A stretch of DNA of 37,956 nt from positions 4,513,727 to 4,551,682 of the forward strand of contig CP070652.1 of assembly GCA_020354645.1 (NCBI GenBank), in the 5' to 3' direction. A model generated the notes under the pieces. It was not told the DNA's origin, did not search any database, and saw only the letters and a program-made list of their open reading frames with translations. The translations under genes were made by a program, and so were the position numbers. Of the stretch, positions 1 to 8,704 are shown one piece after another. Each line of letters begins with the position of its first letter. Position 1 is the first letter of the stretch. This DNA is from Deltaproteobacteria bacterium (GTDB lineage: Bacteria > Desulfobacterota > Desulfobacteria > Desulfobacterales > G020354645).

Positions 1-798
1 AAAAATGCCCGCGTGTTCCTGGATACAATCGTTTGATCTATGCCACCCATCACACATCCTTGGATTCTCTGCTTGACGTATTCAAGCGAAGGCCCGCTGG
101 GTCCCCGATCCCACCAGTTAAAAATATCCACCGGAAAATCCAAAACATCGTCGAAAAACAAGTTTTCCCCATGAATGTGGGCCGTGTTCATTTTGCCCAG
201 CCCCGATATGGCTTCAAAGACCTTCATGGCAAAGGGCTTAACGAACCTCAAAAATTCCTCTCGCGTAACGATTTCAGCCGCAGCCGGGACCGACATAAAT
301 ATACCTGCAGTACCGAAACTTAGAGATTTTTTACAATAGGCAATCAGGTTTTGGGTGACAATGTCTAAAGCTTTCATCAAGGCTTCAGGCTCTGTGGCCA
401 TCAAACCCTTTATGTTTTCCCCAACCATATTGCGTTTGATGCTTTGCCAGGGGTCAAAAACTGTATCGATAAAATAAGCCTTGCCGTCAAGTTCATTGGC
501 GATAAGCTCCAAAGCCGCAAACTGTTCCTTCCAATCCGAGTTTTCCACCTCAAAGAGGATAATCTGTTTGAGGTCTTCTTTGGTTTTAACCGCATCCAGA
601 CCATGCGGCGGTGGGTAAAAGTAATCATTCATCACTTTTAGAAAATCAAAATCGTAGTAGTTGAAATATTCCAAAATAATCCTGGCAAACTGTTCGCCGT
701 TGGAGTGTTGGACACCGAAATGATACCACAGTGAAACCGGCGGTCTGTCGACCTCTGATCCATTTAGAACCCTGTCCACTCTTTCTATTTTATCCATT
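1..798 (-). CDS. URO-D family methyltransferase (3' end outside window)
   Basis: Reading the minus strand from an ATG at 798 gives 266 uninterrupted residues up to the window edge, so the C-terminal part is missing. An upstream GAGGAAG serves as ribosome binding site. The N-terminus (MDKIERVDRVLNG, then DRPPVSLWYH) and the block around residues 201-230 fit the uroporphyrinogen decarboxylase superfamily, in the branch containing the corrinoid methyltransferases MtaA, MtbA and CmuA. Those enzymes move a methyl group between a corrinoid protein and a thiol or tetrahydrofolate, using a zinc site whose His-x-Cys motif here reads HIHG (residues 207-210), so the first cysteine is replaced by histidine. 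The gene diverges from soxD and lies near a corrinoid protein gene (5109-5741), its likely partner. True heme-pathway UroD is less likely given this setting. The family call is firm; the substrate is unknown. Confidence 0.82.
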
Positions 799-840
799 GC
801 TGACTTCCTCGTTTAATTAAATAAATCAGGGATCTGGGTA

Positions 841-1026
841 TTTTTTTCACGGCAAGATCATCGCCCGGTGCTTCTAAGGGGCAGAGGGCTATTGCCGCCG
901 AGAAAGGCAAAACACGGCCTCGGTTCTTGTTGGCGTGAAAGTTTTAACTAGCCGGCAGTAAAATGCAAGGCAGTTGCCGCTGTCAGGCTTGGCAGGCAAC
1001 AACCCGGCATCTTGCCGTGAAAAAAA
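841..1026 (+). repeat. Dispersed inverted-repeat element, copy A
   Basis: The ends form a perfect 18 bp inverted repeat: TTTTTTTCACGGCAAGAT at 841-858 and its reverse complement at 1009-1026. The interior aligns along much of its length with copies at 9012-9198 and 31427-31657, which lie in the opposite orientation. It has no coding capacity and fills most of the divergent intergenic region between the URO-D gene and soxD (799-1123), so it may influence both promoters. The rest of that spacer shows only an AT-rich stretch around 1040-1055. Confidence 0.8.
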
Positions 1027-1123
1027 CACCCCGGCTCCTGAATTAATATATAAGACAGAGTCTGCAAATCATGCACTTGATAAAAAATGAATTAAACCTT
1101 TGAGTACCAATGAGGAAACAACT

Positions 1124-1393
1124 ATGTCACTGACCATCACATGTCCGATATGTGGCAAACGCAACGGCTATGAATTCCAATATGGTGGGGAAGATAAAGG
1201 CCCCAAAACAAAGGAGCAAGAGCAAACGCCTGAAGCCTGGTGTGATTATGTCCACATGAACAATTGCGTGGCGGGTATTCAAAAAGAATGGTGGTATCAC
1301 AAAGCCGGCTGCGGTTCCTGGTTTACCATCTATCGAGATACGACAGTCAATCTAGAGGTGGTTAATCCAGATATGGATGGACCGGAGGGTTAA
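1124..1393 (+). CDS. soxD: Sarcosine oxidase delta subunit
   Basis: This is the small zinc subunit of heterotetrameric sarcosine oxidase, 89 residues, normal for the family. The sequence shows C7-x2-C10 near the N-terminus and H59 and C63 near the C-terminus, which match the four zinc ligands known from the bacterial enzyme. The start at 1124 is chosen because GAGGAAA lies just upstream; a TTG at 1100 in the same frame would add eight residues without a ribosome binding site. It is followed after two bases by soxA, so the two are certainly cotranscribed. Delta subunits are structural, holding alpha and the other subunits together. The beta subunit is not present nearby. Confidence 0.93.
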   Translation: MSLTITCPICGKRNGYEFQYGGEDKGPKTKEQEQTPEAWCDYVHMNNCVAGIQKEWWYHKAGCGSWFTIYRDTTVNLEVVNPDMDGPEG

Positions 1394-1395
1394 CA

Positions 1396-4314
1396 GTGAA
1401 TAGGCTTGCCCATTTACCGACATTGCGAATCAACTTCGAAAAAAAGATTGAAATAGAATATCGTGGAAAGGTATTGCAAGGGGTCGAAGGCGATACGATT
1501 GCCACTGTTCTTTATTCAAACGGTGTTCGCATTTTTTCACGCAGTCAGAAATATCACCGTGCCAGAGGGCTTTACAGTCTGGGCGGTGAATCCGGCAATA
1601 CCCTGATGGAAGTAAACGGGATTCCCAATGTCTGCACCGAAAATACCCGTGCCGCAAGCGGCATGATTGTCAAAGCTCAAAACGTTGTTGGTAGCCCTGA
1701 ATTTGATTTTCTGGGGTTCATTGACAAGCTGAACTGGGCCATGCCTGCTGGGTTTTACTATAAGATTTTTCATAAACCAGCCCGCCTATGGCCGCTTGTC
1801 ATCAAACAGATTCGCAAACGCGCCGGTTTAGGAAAGCTATCCTCCGATTTTGAACTGAAAGGCAAATACGACCAAATTTATCTGAACGCAGATGTCTGTG
1901 TGATCGGCGGTGGTCCGGCCGGTATGTGTGCGGCGTTGGCAGCCTCTGAAAGTGGATTACGCGTGATCTTGCTTGAATCACGGCCCTGGCTTGGCGGGTT
2001 TTTCGAATACCGTCCGTTTGCGTATTCAAACGGCCTCCGGCTTTATGATAGGGCCAGAGCACTCGAAAAACAGGTGCAAGAGACATCCGGTATTCGTGTC
2101 TTCACAAATACTTCCATGATTGGAGCTTACAACGACAATTTGATTACAGCAGTTCAGCAAGGGAGCGAAAAAGATTCTTTTGACCAGAGATATGTCGAGA
2201 TTAGAGCCGAAAGTGTCGTAGTGGCTACCGGATGCATCGAACGCCCGCTGTTATTTGAGAATAACGAAAAACCGGGCATTGTGCAGGTTGCCTGCGCCCA
2301 CCGGCTTGCCCGGACTTACGGTTTGCTTCCCGGGGAAAAAGCGGTTTTCAGCATCGGAGACGATCTTGGCCTGGAGGCCGCTCTGGATCTTTCCGATCTG
2401 GGGTTAAGAGTCCTGTGTGTTGCCGACGTTCGTGAAAACGGACAGGACCCCTTACTGATTGCAGAATTGGAAGAACGCAAGATTCCTTTTCTCAGCGGAT
2501 GGGCGCCGGCGCAAGCAAGCGGCAACAAAACCATAGAGAGTGTGGTACTGACCGATATCGACGCCAATCAGAAACGGAAATATATTTGCGACACCCTTGT
2601 TGCTTCCGCCGGATTGACACCGGTAACCGGACCCCTCACCCTGGCCGGTGCCAAATTGATATTCGATGATCATACGGCATTTTTTTTACCGACCCAGGTA
2701 CCTGGAAAAATACACATAGCCGGACGCCTGCTGGGTTTGAATCATCACCTTTCGGTTGAAGTATCGGGGAAAGAGGCCGGTCTGCGCGCAGCAGCAGATT
2801 GTGGCGCTGCGGTTGGGTCGGATCTGGAGACGGTAGCGGAAAAACTGAAAACACTTCCCGGCCCGGCCCGGGGTTCAAAATTCGTTGCCACCACGGTGAA
2901 CGGCAAAAAAACCTTTATCTGTTTTGATGAAGACACCACCATTAAACACATTCACCAAGCCGTGCAAATGGGCTTTGATGTGCCGGAGTTGCTCAAGCGC
3001 TTTACTTCAGCCGGAACCGGTCCAGGCCAGGGAGGAATTCCCGGCCACAACCTGCCTCTCTATGTCAGACAAATGCAGGATTCTGCGGTTGCCGAAGCCA
3101 TTCCCACCACTGTCCGTGCTCCCCTGGTTCCCACCCTTTTAGCAGCCTATGCCGGGATCAAGCACAATGTGTTCAAACGCACTGCCGTGCATGATTCACA
3201 GCTGGCGGCCGGCGGAAAAATGGAACGCATCGGTGACTGGTACCGGGCACGTCGATTTTCTGAAGATTACAGCGCAAGCAACGAAACCGAAAATGTCCGC
3301 AACAATGTCGGCATGTTGGACGCATCTACGCTGGGTAAATTCCGGATCTACGGACCGGATGCCTTGAAAGCCTTACAACGGGTCTATGTCGGCGATATGT
3401 CTCAGGTGGTTGCGGTTAAAGTAAAATATTCGGCGATGTGCAATGAGGACGGATGTATTATTGATGACGGCGTTGTGGTTAAGCGGGGGCAGAATGATTA
3501 CTATTTTACGACCTCAACCGCACGCGCCAATGTCACCTCTGAATGGATAAGGTATCACACGCGGTATGATAGCTGGAATTACCACATAGTCAACCTAACG
3601 GATGCTTTTGGGGTTATCAATCTGGCAGGGCCCAAAGCACGGCAAGTCTTCCGAAAGATAACTGATACGGATATTTCCAATCAGGCCTTTCCTTTCCTCG
3701 GGTATCGCGAAATTATAATTAAAAACTGTGTGCCGGTCCGTGTCATGCGCCTTGGTTTTGTGGGTGAGCTTTCGTATGAGCTTCATGTGCCATCGTCTTA
3801 TATGCAGTCTATTTGGGGTTTGTTGGAAGAAGCAGGGGCGGAATTCGATATCAAGAATTTCGGATTGGAAGCCCAAAACTGCCTCCGCATGGAAAAAGGC
3901 CACTTGATCATTGGGTCTGAATCCGAGTCGCGTACCACCCTCCACGATGTTGGCCTCGGGCACCTCTGGTTTAGAAATAAACCCGAATCAAACACAGTGG
4001 GTGCTGTGGCCCTCAGACAGACGAAAGATCAAGAAGGTCGGCTCAAACTTGTCGGGTTTAAAATGGAAGATAAATTGCGCCCGCCAAAAGACGGGTCTGT
4101 GATTATTGATGACAAAATCCGGGGCTATATCTGCACGGCCCGGTACAGCACCACCCTGAGTGCCGCCATCGGGATGGGGCTGGTAGAATCTCATCTCTCA
4201 AAACCGGGAACTCCCTTGAAGATATTTGAGGACGGTATGGGGGAGCAACGCTTAGGGGCATCTGTGGCAAAGATGCCTTTTTACGATCCAGAAGGGTTAC
4301 GATTAAAAATGTAG
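1396..4314 (+). CDS. soxA: Sarcosine oxidase alpha subunit (FAD/NAD fold plus GcvT-like domain)
   Basis: A 972-residue protein with the full alpha-subunit architecture. A ferredoxin-like N-terminal domain (about 1-100) has the RSQKYHRARG segment. A Rossmann dinucleotide-binding motif VIGGGPAGM lies at 169-177, followed by the pyridine-nucleotide oxidoreductase fold to about 470. Next comes a short BFD-like segment (about 510-560) that lacks iron-sulfur cysteines, as in other alpha subunits. The C-terminal aminomethyltransferase/GcvT-type domain (about 610-970) is expected to bind tetrahydrofolate. In the known enzyme alpha carries NAD and the folate site that captures the methylene group, while beta performs amine oxidation. 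The start is GTG at 1396, with GGAGGG upstream overlapping the end of soxD; it ends with TAG after the usual C-terminal YDPEG segment. Without beta the exact reaction is open. Confidence 0.93.
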   Translation: MNRLAHLPTLRINFEKKIEIEYRGKVLQGVEGDTIATVLYSNGVRIFSRSQKYHRARGLYSLGGESGNTLMEVNGIPNVCTENTRAASGMIVKAQNVVGSPEFDFLGFIDKLNWAMPAGFYYKIFHKPARLWPLVIKQIRKRAGLGKLSSDFELKGKYDQIYLNADVCVIGGGPAGMCAALAASESGLRVILLESRPWLGGFFEYRPFAYSNGLRLYDRARALEKQVQETSGIRVFTNTSMIGAYNDNLITAVQQGSEKDSFDQRYVEIRAESVVVATGCIERPLLFENNEKPGIVQVACAHRLARTYGLLPGEKAVFSIGDDLGLEAALDLSDLGLRVLCVADVRENGQDPLLIAELEERKIPFLSGWAPAQASGNKTIESVVLTDIDANQKRKYICDTLVASAGLTPVTGPLTLAGAKLIFDDHTAFFLPTQVPGKIHIAGRLLGLNHHLSVEVSGKEAGLRAAADCGAAVGSDLETVAEKLKTLPGPARGSKFVATTVNGKKTFICFDEDTTIKHIHQAVQMGFDVPELLKRFTSAGTGPGQGGIPGHNLPLYVRQMQDSAVAEAIPTTVRAPLVPTLLAAYAGIKHNVFKRTAVHDSQLAAGGKMERIGDWYRARRFSEDYSASNETENVRNNVGMLDASTLGKFRIYGPDALKALQRVYVGDMSQVVAVKVKYSAMCNEDGCIIDDGVVVKRGQNDYYFTTSTARANVTSEWIRYHTRYDSWNYHIVNLTDAFGVINLAGPKARQVFRKITDTDISNQAFPFLGYREIIIKNCVPVRVMRLGFVGELSYELHVPSSYMQSIWGLLEEAGAEFDIKNFGLEAQNCLRMEKGHLIIGSESESRTTLHDVGLGHLWFRNKPESNTVGAVALRQTKDQEGRLKLVGFKMEDKLRPPKDGSVIIDDKIRGYICTARYSTTLSAAIGMGLVESHLSKPGTPLKIFEDGMGEQRLGASVAKMPFYDPEGLRLKM

Positions 4315-4439
4315 AACCTGTCGGGGCCCCATATTTTGTGCGATGGCAGCGTTACCCCGCCTGTTGGGTGGGACCCCATGTCGCTCACACGAGACTTTTT
4401 ACGAGTTTAACAACTTTAACTTTTCAAAAAGTGACGTAA

Positions 4440-5060
4440 ATGATCAAAAGATACTCTCCTGTTAGATTTGACAGCCTGCCGGCCCGGACGGAGATACGAG
4501 ACGGCTGGCAGGTGGTAATCGCTTATGAAGGTGAAGGGGTAGGGCCGTCTCTGTTTGATTTGAGTCACATAACCAAGTGGGACATTCAATCTGCCGATCT
4601 CTCTCAAATCCAACCGCGAGGGGTAATTATTCCGGTGGTTCCGGGCGCTTGTGTGCTGGGAGAAGGCCTGCTCATCAACCGAATGAATCGGACGCAGGCA
4701 AGGGTTTGGCATATCTCGGGTGAGAAGCCGCAAACTCCTGATGAACCCGGCTATACAGATGTTACCGAAGGCTTCACCATGCTGGGGTTATTGGGAAAAG
4801 AGATTTTTTCTATTATGGAAAAGATCACCGCCCTGGATCTTCAGCCCCCCGGAAAACAGCCCCCCTTTTTGCTGCAGGGGCCGGTTGTGCATGTAACTTG
4901 TCAAGTGGTTGTATTGGAAAAAGATGCTTTAATCATCGCTTTTTCCCGAGGCTATGCCCATTCCATGGTTGAAGCAATTCTGGAAGCCGGATTAGAGTGG
5001 GGAATTCGACCGGCCGGAGAGCAAGCCTTCAGGAATTATCTAGAAATATTATCCCATTAA
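4440..5060 (+). CDS. soxG: Sarcosine oxidase gamma subunit-like protein
   Basis: A 206-residue protein resembling the gamma subunit, a small relative of the GcvT/YgfZ fold. Visible features are the DLSHITKWDIQ segment near residue 40 and the C-terminal pattern FSRGYAHSMVEAILEAGLEW, which corresponds to the region where gamma subunits end with an active-site-proximal helix. It lies 125 bases after soxA on the same strand. No clear ribosome binding site precedes the ATG at 4440. Gamma subunits are weakly conserved, so placement beside soxD and soxA carries much of the assignment. It probably completes an alpha-gamma-delta complex in which the beta subunit is absent or encoded elsewhere. Confidence 0.75.
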   Translation: MIKRYSPVRFDSLPARTEIRDGWQVVIAYEGEGVGPSLFDLSHITKWDIQSADLSQIQPRGVIIPVVPGACVLGEGLLINRMNRTQARVWHISGEKPQTPDEPGYTDVTEGFTMLGLLGKEIFSIMEKITALDLQPPGKQPPFLLQGPVVHVTCQVVVLEKDALIIAFSRGYAHSMVEAILEAGLEWGIRPAGEQAFRNYLEILSH

Positions 5061-5108
5061 AACTGGTTTCGAAATATAATATCTTGCTCTAAGTGAAAGG
5101 AATAAATC

Positions 5109-5741
5109 ATGTTTGATTACCAGTCAATTATTGACACGCTGATTAAAGGAGATCAAGCGCAACTGACAGAAATGGTAAAAGAGGCCTTGAACCAGGAGGT
5201 TGCGGCCGAGGAGATTTTGAATTCCGGACTGATTGCCGGTATGGATATTGTCGGTGAAAAAATGGAAAATGAAGAGATGTTTATCCCGGAAGTCTTGAGG
5301 TCAGCCAAGGTCATGGGTGCCGCCCTGGAAATATTAAGGCCGCAGTTGAGAGAAGATACCAAGACCTCACAGGGGAAAGTTGTCATTGGAACGGTAAAAG
5401 GAGACTTACATGATATCGGTAAAAACCTGGTCGCTATGATGCTGGAAAGCAGCGGTTTGGAAGTTTACAATTTGGGTGTCGATGTCGCTCCGGAGGACTT
5501 TGTGACTGCAGTCAAAGAGAAAAACGCTCAGCTCCTGGGTCTATCCGCTTTGCTGACAACTACCATGCCGATGATGAAAAACACTGTCGAGGCGGTTACC
5601 GAAAGCGGAATCAGGAATCAGGTAAAAATTGTGATCGGCGGCGCGCCGGTTACCAAAAAATTTGCGGATGATATCGGTGCGGACGGTTACGCACCCGACG
5701 CCGGGGCAGCCGTAAAACTCGCCAAGACTTTACTGCAATAA
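5109..5741 (+). CDS. Corrinoid (cobalamin-binding) protein, MtbC/MttC type
   Basis: A 210-residue methyl-carrier protein. The helical N-terminal cap domain (about 1-85) is followed by a Rossmann-like B12 domain. DLHDIGKN at 99-106 supplies the lower axial cobalt ligand H101. The SALLTTTM and GGAPVT segments line the nucleotide-tail pocket. In methylotrophic anaerobes such proteins take a methyl group from a substrate-specific methyltransferase and pass it to a second methyltransferase, often of the URO-D family, which is present here at the left edge. An AAAGGAA ribosome binding site precedes the ATG. The substrate methyltransferase one would expect (MttB or MtbB family) is not in the window; the Sox complex occupies its place. 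Confidence 0.93.
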   Translation: MFDYQSIIDTLIKGDQAQLTEMVKEALNQEVAAEEILNSGLIAGMDIVGEKMENEEMFIPEVLRSAKVMGAALEILRPQLREDTKTSQGKVVIGTVKGDLHDIGKNLVAMMLESSGLEVYNLGVDVAPEDFVTAVKEKNAQLLGLSALLTTTMPMMKNTVEAVTESGIRNQVKIVIGGAPVTKKFADDIGADGYAPDAGAAVKLAKTLLQ

Positions 5742-5801
5742 CAAGCCTTTAAATAGTGAATATATTTCTTTTTATCAATCGAGAAACAGGGGGGTGATGG
5801 T

Positions 5802-7043
5802 GTGGTTTCTAAAGAATTAAGAGTCAACCGTCAACGACTGCAGAGCACCTTGCAAGAAATGGCTAAAATCGGGGCTACGCCTGGCGGCGGTGTGCAGCGG
5901 TTGACCCTTTCAGACGAAGACAAACAGGCCCGAGATCTTTTTGTTAAATGGCTTAAAGAACTCGATCTGGAAGTTGCGATCGATGAGATGGGTAGCATTT
6001 TCGGCAAACGAGCCGGAAAAAATAATGACCTGGCACCGGTAATGAGCGGTTCTCATATCGATTCTCAACCGAAGGGTGGACGCTTCGATGGCATATTAGG
6101 CGTTATGGGTCCCCTGGAGGTTCTACGGACACTTGATGAAAACAACATCCAGACCGAGCGGCCCATCATAATCGTCGACTGGACCAATGAGGAAGGTTCT
6201 CGCTTTGCTCCGGCCATGGTGGCTTCCGGTGTATGGGCCGGGGCCCTTGATCGCGACTGGGTTTACGGCCGCACCGATATAAACGGCAAACGCTTTGAAG
6301 ATGAGCTGATCCGCATCGGCTACAAAGGACCGGTACCCGCAAAAAAATGGCCGGTTCATGGCTATTATGAATATCACATCGAACAGGGCCCGCTCCTGGA
6401 ACGCGAAGGCAAGATCATCGGAGCCCCCAGAGGCATCCTGTGCCTGCACTGGTACGATGTTTATCTGGAGGGAGAAGCCAATCAAGTGGGGCCGACACCG
6501 ATGGCGGGCCGCCACGATGCCCTGTGTGCCGCTGCTGAGATGATTTTGAAAGTCAATGAACTTCCGGAGCGCATGGGCGGCAATATGGTGGCCACTGTCG
6601 GCGAAATTCAAAATTATCCGAACTCCAGAAACATCATACCGGATAAAGTGCACTTTACGGTGGATATCCGCTCCTGGGATGATGATCATGCCTTGAAAGC
6701 TTGGGAGCTGGTGCGCAGGGATTTTGAAAACATTGCGGCCGGAAGGGGCTGTCCGATTAAAATAGAAGAAACCTGGCGAGTGGAGCATTCGCCGTTTGAT
6801 GAGAAGATGGTGCAGCGTATACTGGATATTGCCCAAGAGCTGGGCTATTCCAGCCTTCACATGGTCAGCGGTGCAGGTCATGATGCCAGCTATATGAACC
6901 AGGTTTGCCCGACGGCCATGATCTTTGTCCCCAGCATCGGCGGACGGAGCCATGTCGAGGTGGAAAACACCAGGTGGGAAGACTGCGAAGCCGGTGCCAA
7001 CGTACTGCTGCAAGCTATATTACAGTCAGCCAATGAAAAATAG
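5802..7043 (+). CDS. M20-family N-carbamoyl-L-amino-acid hydrolase / allantoate-amidohydrolase-type enzyme
   Basis: A 413-residue zinc hydrolase. Metal-ligand motifs of the amidase branch of peptidase family M20 are visible: GSHIDSQPKGGRFDG (H85, D96), NEEGSRF (E130/E131), HIEQGP (H192) and a C-terminal SHVEVE. SGAGHDA near residue 360 is also typical. Members hydrolyse N-carbamoyl amino acids, beta-ureidopropionate or allantoate. Placement after a sarcosine oxidase-like operon suggests that N-carbamoylsarcosine, an intermediate of creatinine and N-methylhydantoin breakdown, is one candidate substrate; this is inference only. The start is GTG at 5802 behind a GGGGGGTGAT purine run. It is probably the last gene of the operon, 60 bases after the corrinoid gene. 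Confidence 0.88.
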   Translation: MVSKELRVNRQRLQSTLQEMAKIGATPGGGVQRLTLSDEDKQARDLFVKWLKELDLEVAIDEMGSIFGKRAGKNNDLAPVMSGSHIDSQPKGGRFDGILGVMGPLEVLRTLDENNIQTERPIIIVDWTNEEGSRFAPAMVASGVWAGALDRDWVYGRTDINGKRFEDELIRIGYKGPVPAKKWPVHGYYEYHIEQGPLLEREGKIIGAPRGILCLHWYDVYLEGEANQVGPTPMAGRHDALCAAAEMILKVNELPERMGGNMVATVGEIQNYPNSRNIIPDKVHFTVDIRSWDDDHALKAWELVRRDFENIAAGRGCPIKIEETWRVEHSPFDEKMVQRILDIAQELGYSSLHMVSGAGHDASYMNQVCPTAMIFVPSIGGRSHVEVENTRWEDCEAGANVLLQAILQSANEK

Positions 7044-7234
7044 TACAAAATAATCGGGCCGCGGGATATCGAAGTGAACAATATTGCCTTGTTGTGAAGA
7101 TAACGTATGTGATTCGAAATTTTTTGATCAACCTGCCCGCAATGCCTTTGGGCACCTTTGCGATACAACCTCGACATTGAGGTTAGTTTAGCAATTATTA
7201 CTCCTCTAAAAAGCCTTGCGATATCCATTTGATA

Positions 7235-7254
7235 CCCCGCAGCTTGCTGCGGGG
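7235..7254. repeat. REP-like palindrome R1
   Basis: A perfect 9 bp stem (CCCCGCAGC / GCTGCGGGG) with a two-base loop, followed by AGCTTCATTT. The right flank GGGGAGCTTCATTT is shared with the palindrome at 13715-13777 and in degenerate form with 9244-9273. It could also act as a terminator for the operon ending at 7043. Confidence 0.7.
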
Positions 7255-7440
7255 AGCTTCATTTAAATTTTTAAGATATGTTAGGTTTTGAAAATCTTAA
7301 ATTTCATTCCTTTCAGGCAACTATCTGTAATTATCCAAAATTTCATATTTCATCAGCAAATCAAAAATAAATCTCCTTCCCAAAAAGTTTGGATATCATA
7401 TCGGCAGTGGAAAAGACTAAAGGCTTTGATCACTATTGAT

Positions 7441-7534
7441 GCTGTCGAAAAACCTTAAAGCTGTGAGCTTGTATGTTATTGATTTTATTACATAGGAGAT
7501 TGCTAAAATCGCAATTTTTGGACTTTTTCGACAG
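7441..7534. repeat. Small terminal-inverted-repeat remnant
   Basis: CTGTCGAAAAA at 7442-7452 recurs in inverted orientation within ACTTTTTCGACAGT at 7522-7535, bracketing about 90 AT-rich bases. Ends of this kind are common in insertion sequences and their non-autonomous derivatives. No transposase fragment is visible. Confidence 0.5.
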
Positions 7535-7777
7535 TCTCCCATCATAATGGCAAATTGCATCGCTTGTAGAAATTACAGATATCCAAACGACCCGCAAGTT
7601 TTTCCAATAGTGTGATCATCTCAATTTGTATCGCAACTTGACATCACCTTGAGGTCTTGGCAAGGTTTATAATCCAGAAACGGTTTAATGATCGCTTAAA
7701 AATATTTGGGCAACAGCCCGTCAAAAGTTGCACAAATTAATCCCCTGTGTGGCCCATCAACCAAAAGGAGGAGACGA

Positions 7778-8416
7778 ATGAGCAAACCGAAAACCTGGCA
7801 AAACGGGCTGCATGATTTGGCCGACCGCTCCTGGAATGTGGAAGCCATCCGTATGCGGCTGAATAATTTGCGGCAAAACGGATTTGATCCCCAAATTTTG
7901 GATTGGAAAGCTTTGCAAGCTAAACGTAGCGAGATGCTTGACCGGGTCCAACGCCGAGCCGAAGAGTATGAATACCTGACTCACAGCTGTGCCAAGGGCT
8001 CGGCTCTTGCTCTGATGGAAGCGTTTGGTTTGGGCAACTGGGCCATTATCCGGGCCATGTCTCCCTTTCCCGGTTTCGGCATGACCGGCGGCATCTGCGG
8101 AGGCGTTACCGGCAGCCTGATCGCTTTGGGGCTCTTTTTTGGCAGCGACGATCCCGAGGATTACGAGGGCACAGGACGCACCATGACGGCTGCCCGGGAG
8201 TTCATCGCCCGCTTTAAGGACGAGCTGGGTACCATCATGTGCCCTGAACTGCAGGAAGATGTAATCTTCGGACGATACATGGATCCCCGCGCCAGCCAGG
8301 AAAACTTCTTAGCCTTTCAAAAAGCCCAGGGTTATGAAAAGTGCGCTCTGCCGCCTGGAGTGGGAGCACGGGTTGCCGCGGAGGTGATATTGACCGGATA
8401 CGGCCATGAACAGTAA
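7778..8416 (+). CDS. C_GCAxxG_C_C family-like protein (putative redox-active)
   Basis: A 212-residue protein whose core matches the C_GCAxxG_C_C family of small redox-active proteins common in anaerobes. It has a first cysteine in HSCAKGSALALMEAFGL, then the glycine-rich helix turn GMTGGICGGVTGSLIALGL, then later cysteines in IMCPEL and EKCALPPG. The N-terminal 60 residues are an extra helical region not usually part of the family core. The start at 7778 is fixed by the very strong AAAGGAGGAGAC just upstream. It stands alone, separated by repeat-rich DNA from the preceding operon. The biochemical function of the family is not established. Confidence 0.7.
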   Translation: MSKPKTWQNGLHDLADRSWNVEAIRMRLNNLRQNGFDPQILDWKALQAKRSEMLDRVQRRAEEYEYLTHSCAKGSALALMEAFGLGNWAIIRAMSPFPGFGMTGGICGGVTGSLIALGLFFGSDDPEDYEGTGRTMTAAREFIARFKDELGTIMCPELQEDVIFGRYMDPRASQENFLAFQKAQGYEKCALPPGVGARVAAEVILTGYGHEQ

Positions 8417-8704
8417 GCCTTGGCAAATGTTAAGCTTCTATAAAGCTGAGGCAGGGCAAGAGGCACGAACCCTCCGCTGCAAACGGTCGTTTTGCTAAAT
8501 TTGCCAACTTTCCTTTACCCATCTTTCCAGATTGGCCCACAAGTGTTTTTCCAACAAGCATTTGGCTGTATCCCGGGACTGAAAGAATAACCAATAAGAT
8601 CGTAAGCCAGATTAGAATCAGATTGACATGGAATTAAACGGAATTACCTATATTTGATAATGCTTTGCTTTGGATAGTTGTTCTGCAATTGAAAGGAGAC
8701 TGGA

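Larger units (their letters stand above)
7044..7777. other. Repeat-rich intergenic region without a gene
   Basis: About 730 bases with no credible reading frame. It contains the REP-like hairpin at 7235-7254 and a small inverted-repeat remnant at 7441-7534. It also has the word AGTTTGGATATC at 7386-7397, repeated in inverted form around 7579-7590. The stretch is AT-rich compared with its neighbours and looks like a landing zone for small elements. The promoter of the following gene must lie near its right end, but no convincing box was seen. Confidence 0.55.

Noticed and set aside
841..1026. Cobalamin riboswitch upstream of the Sox/corrinoid operon
   Set aside because: The position is suggestive and a GCCACTG-like word occurs in copy B, but the B12-box consensus is not present and the same sequence recurs at two unrelated sites, so it is a dispersed repeat.
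6123..7013. Long open frame on the minus strand opposite the M20 hydrolase
   Set aside because: It mirrors the codon structure of the strongly conserved hydrolase, has no ribosome binding site and no recognisable domain.
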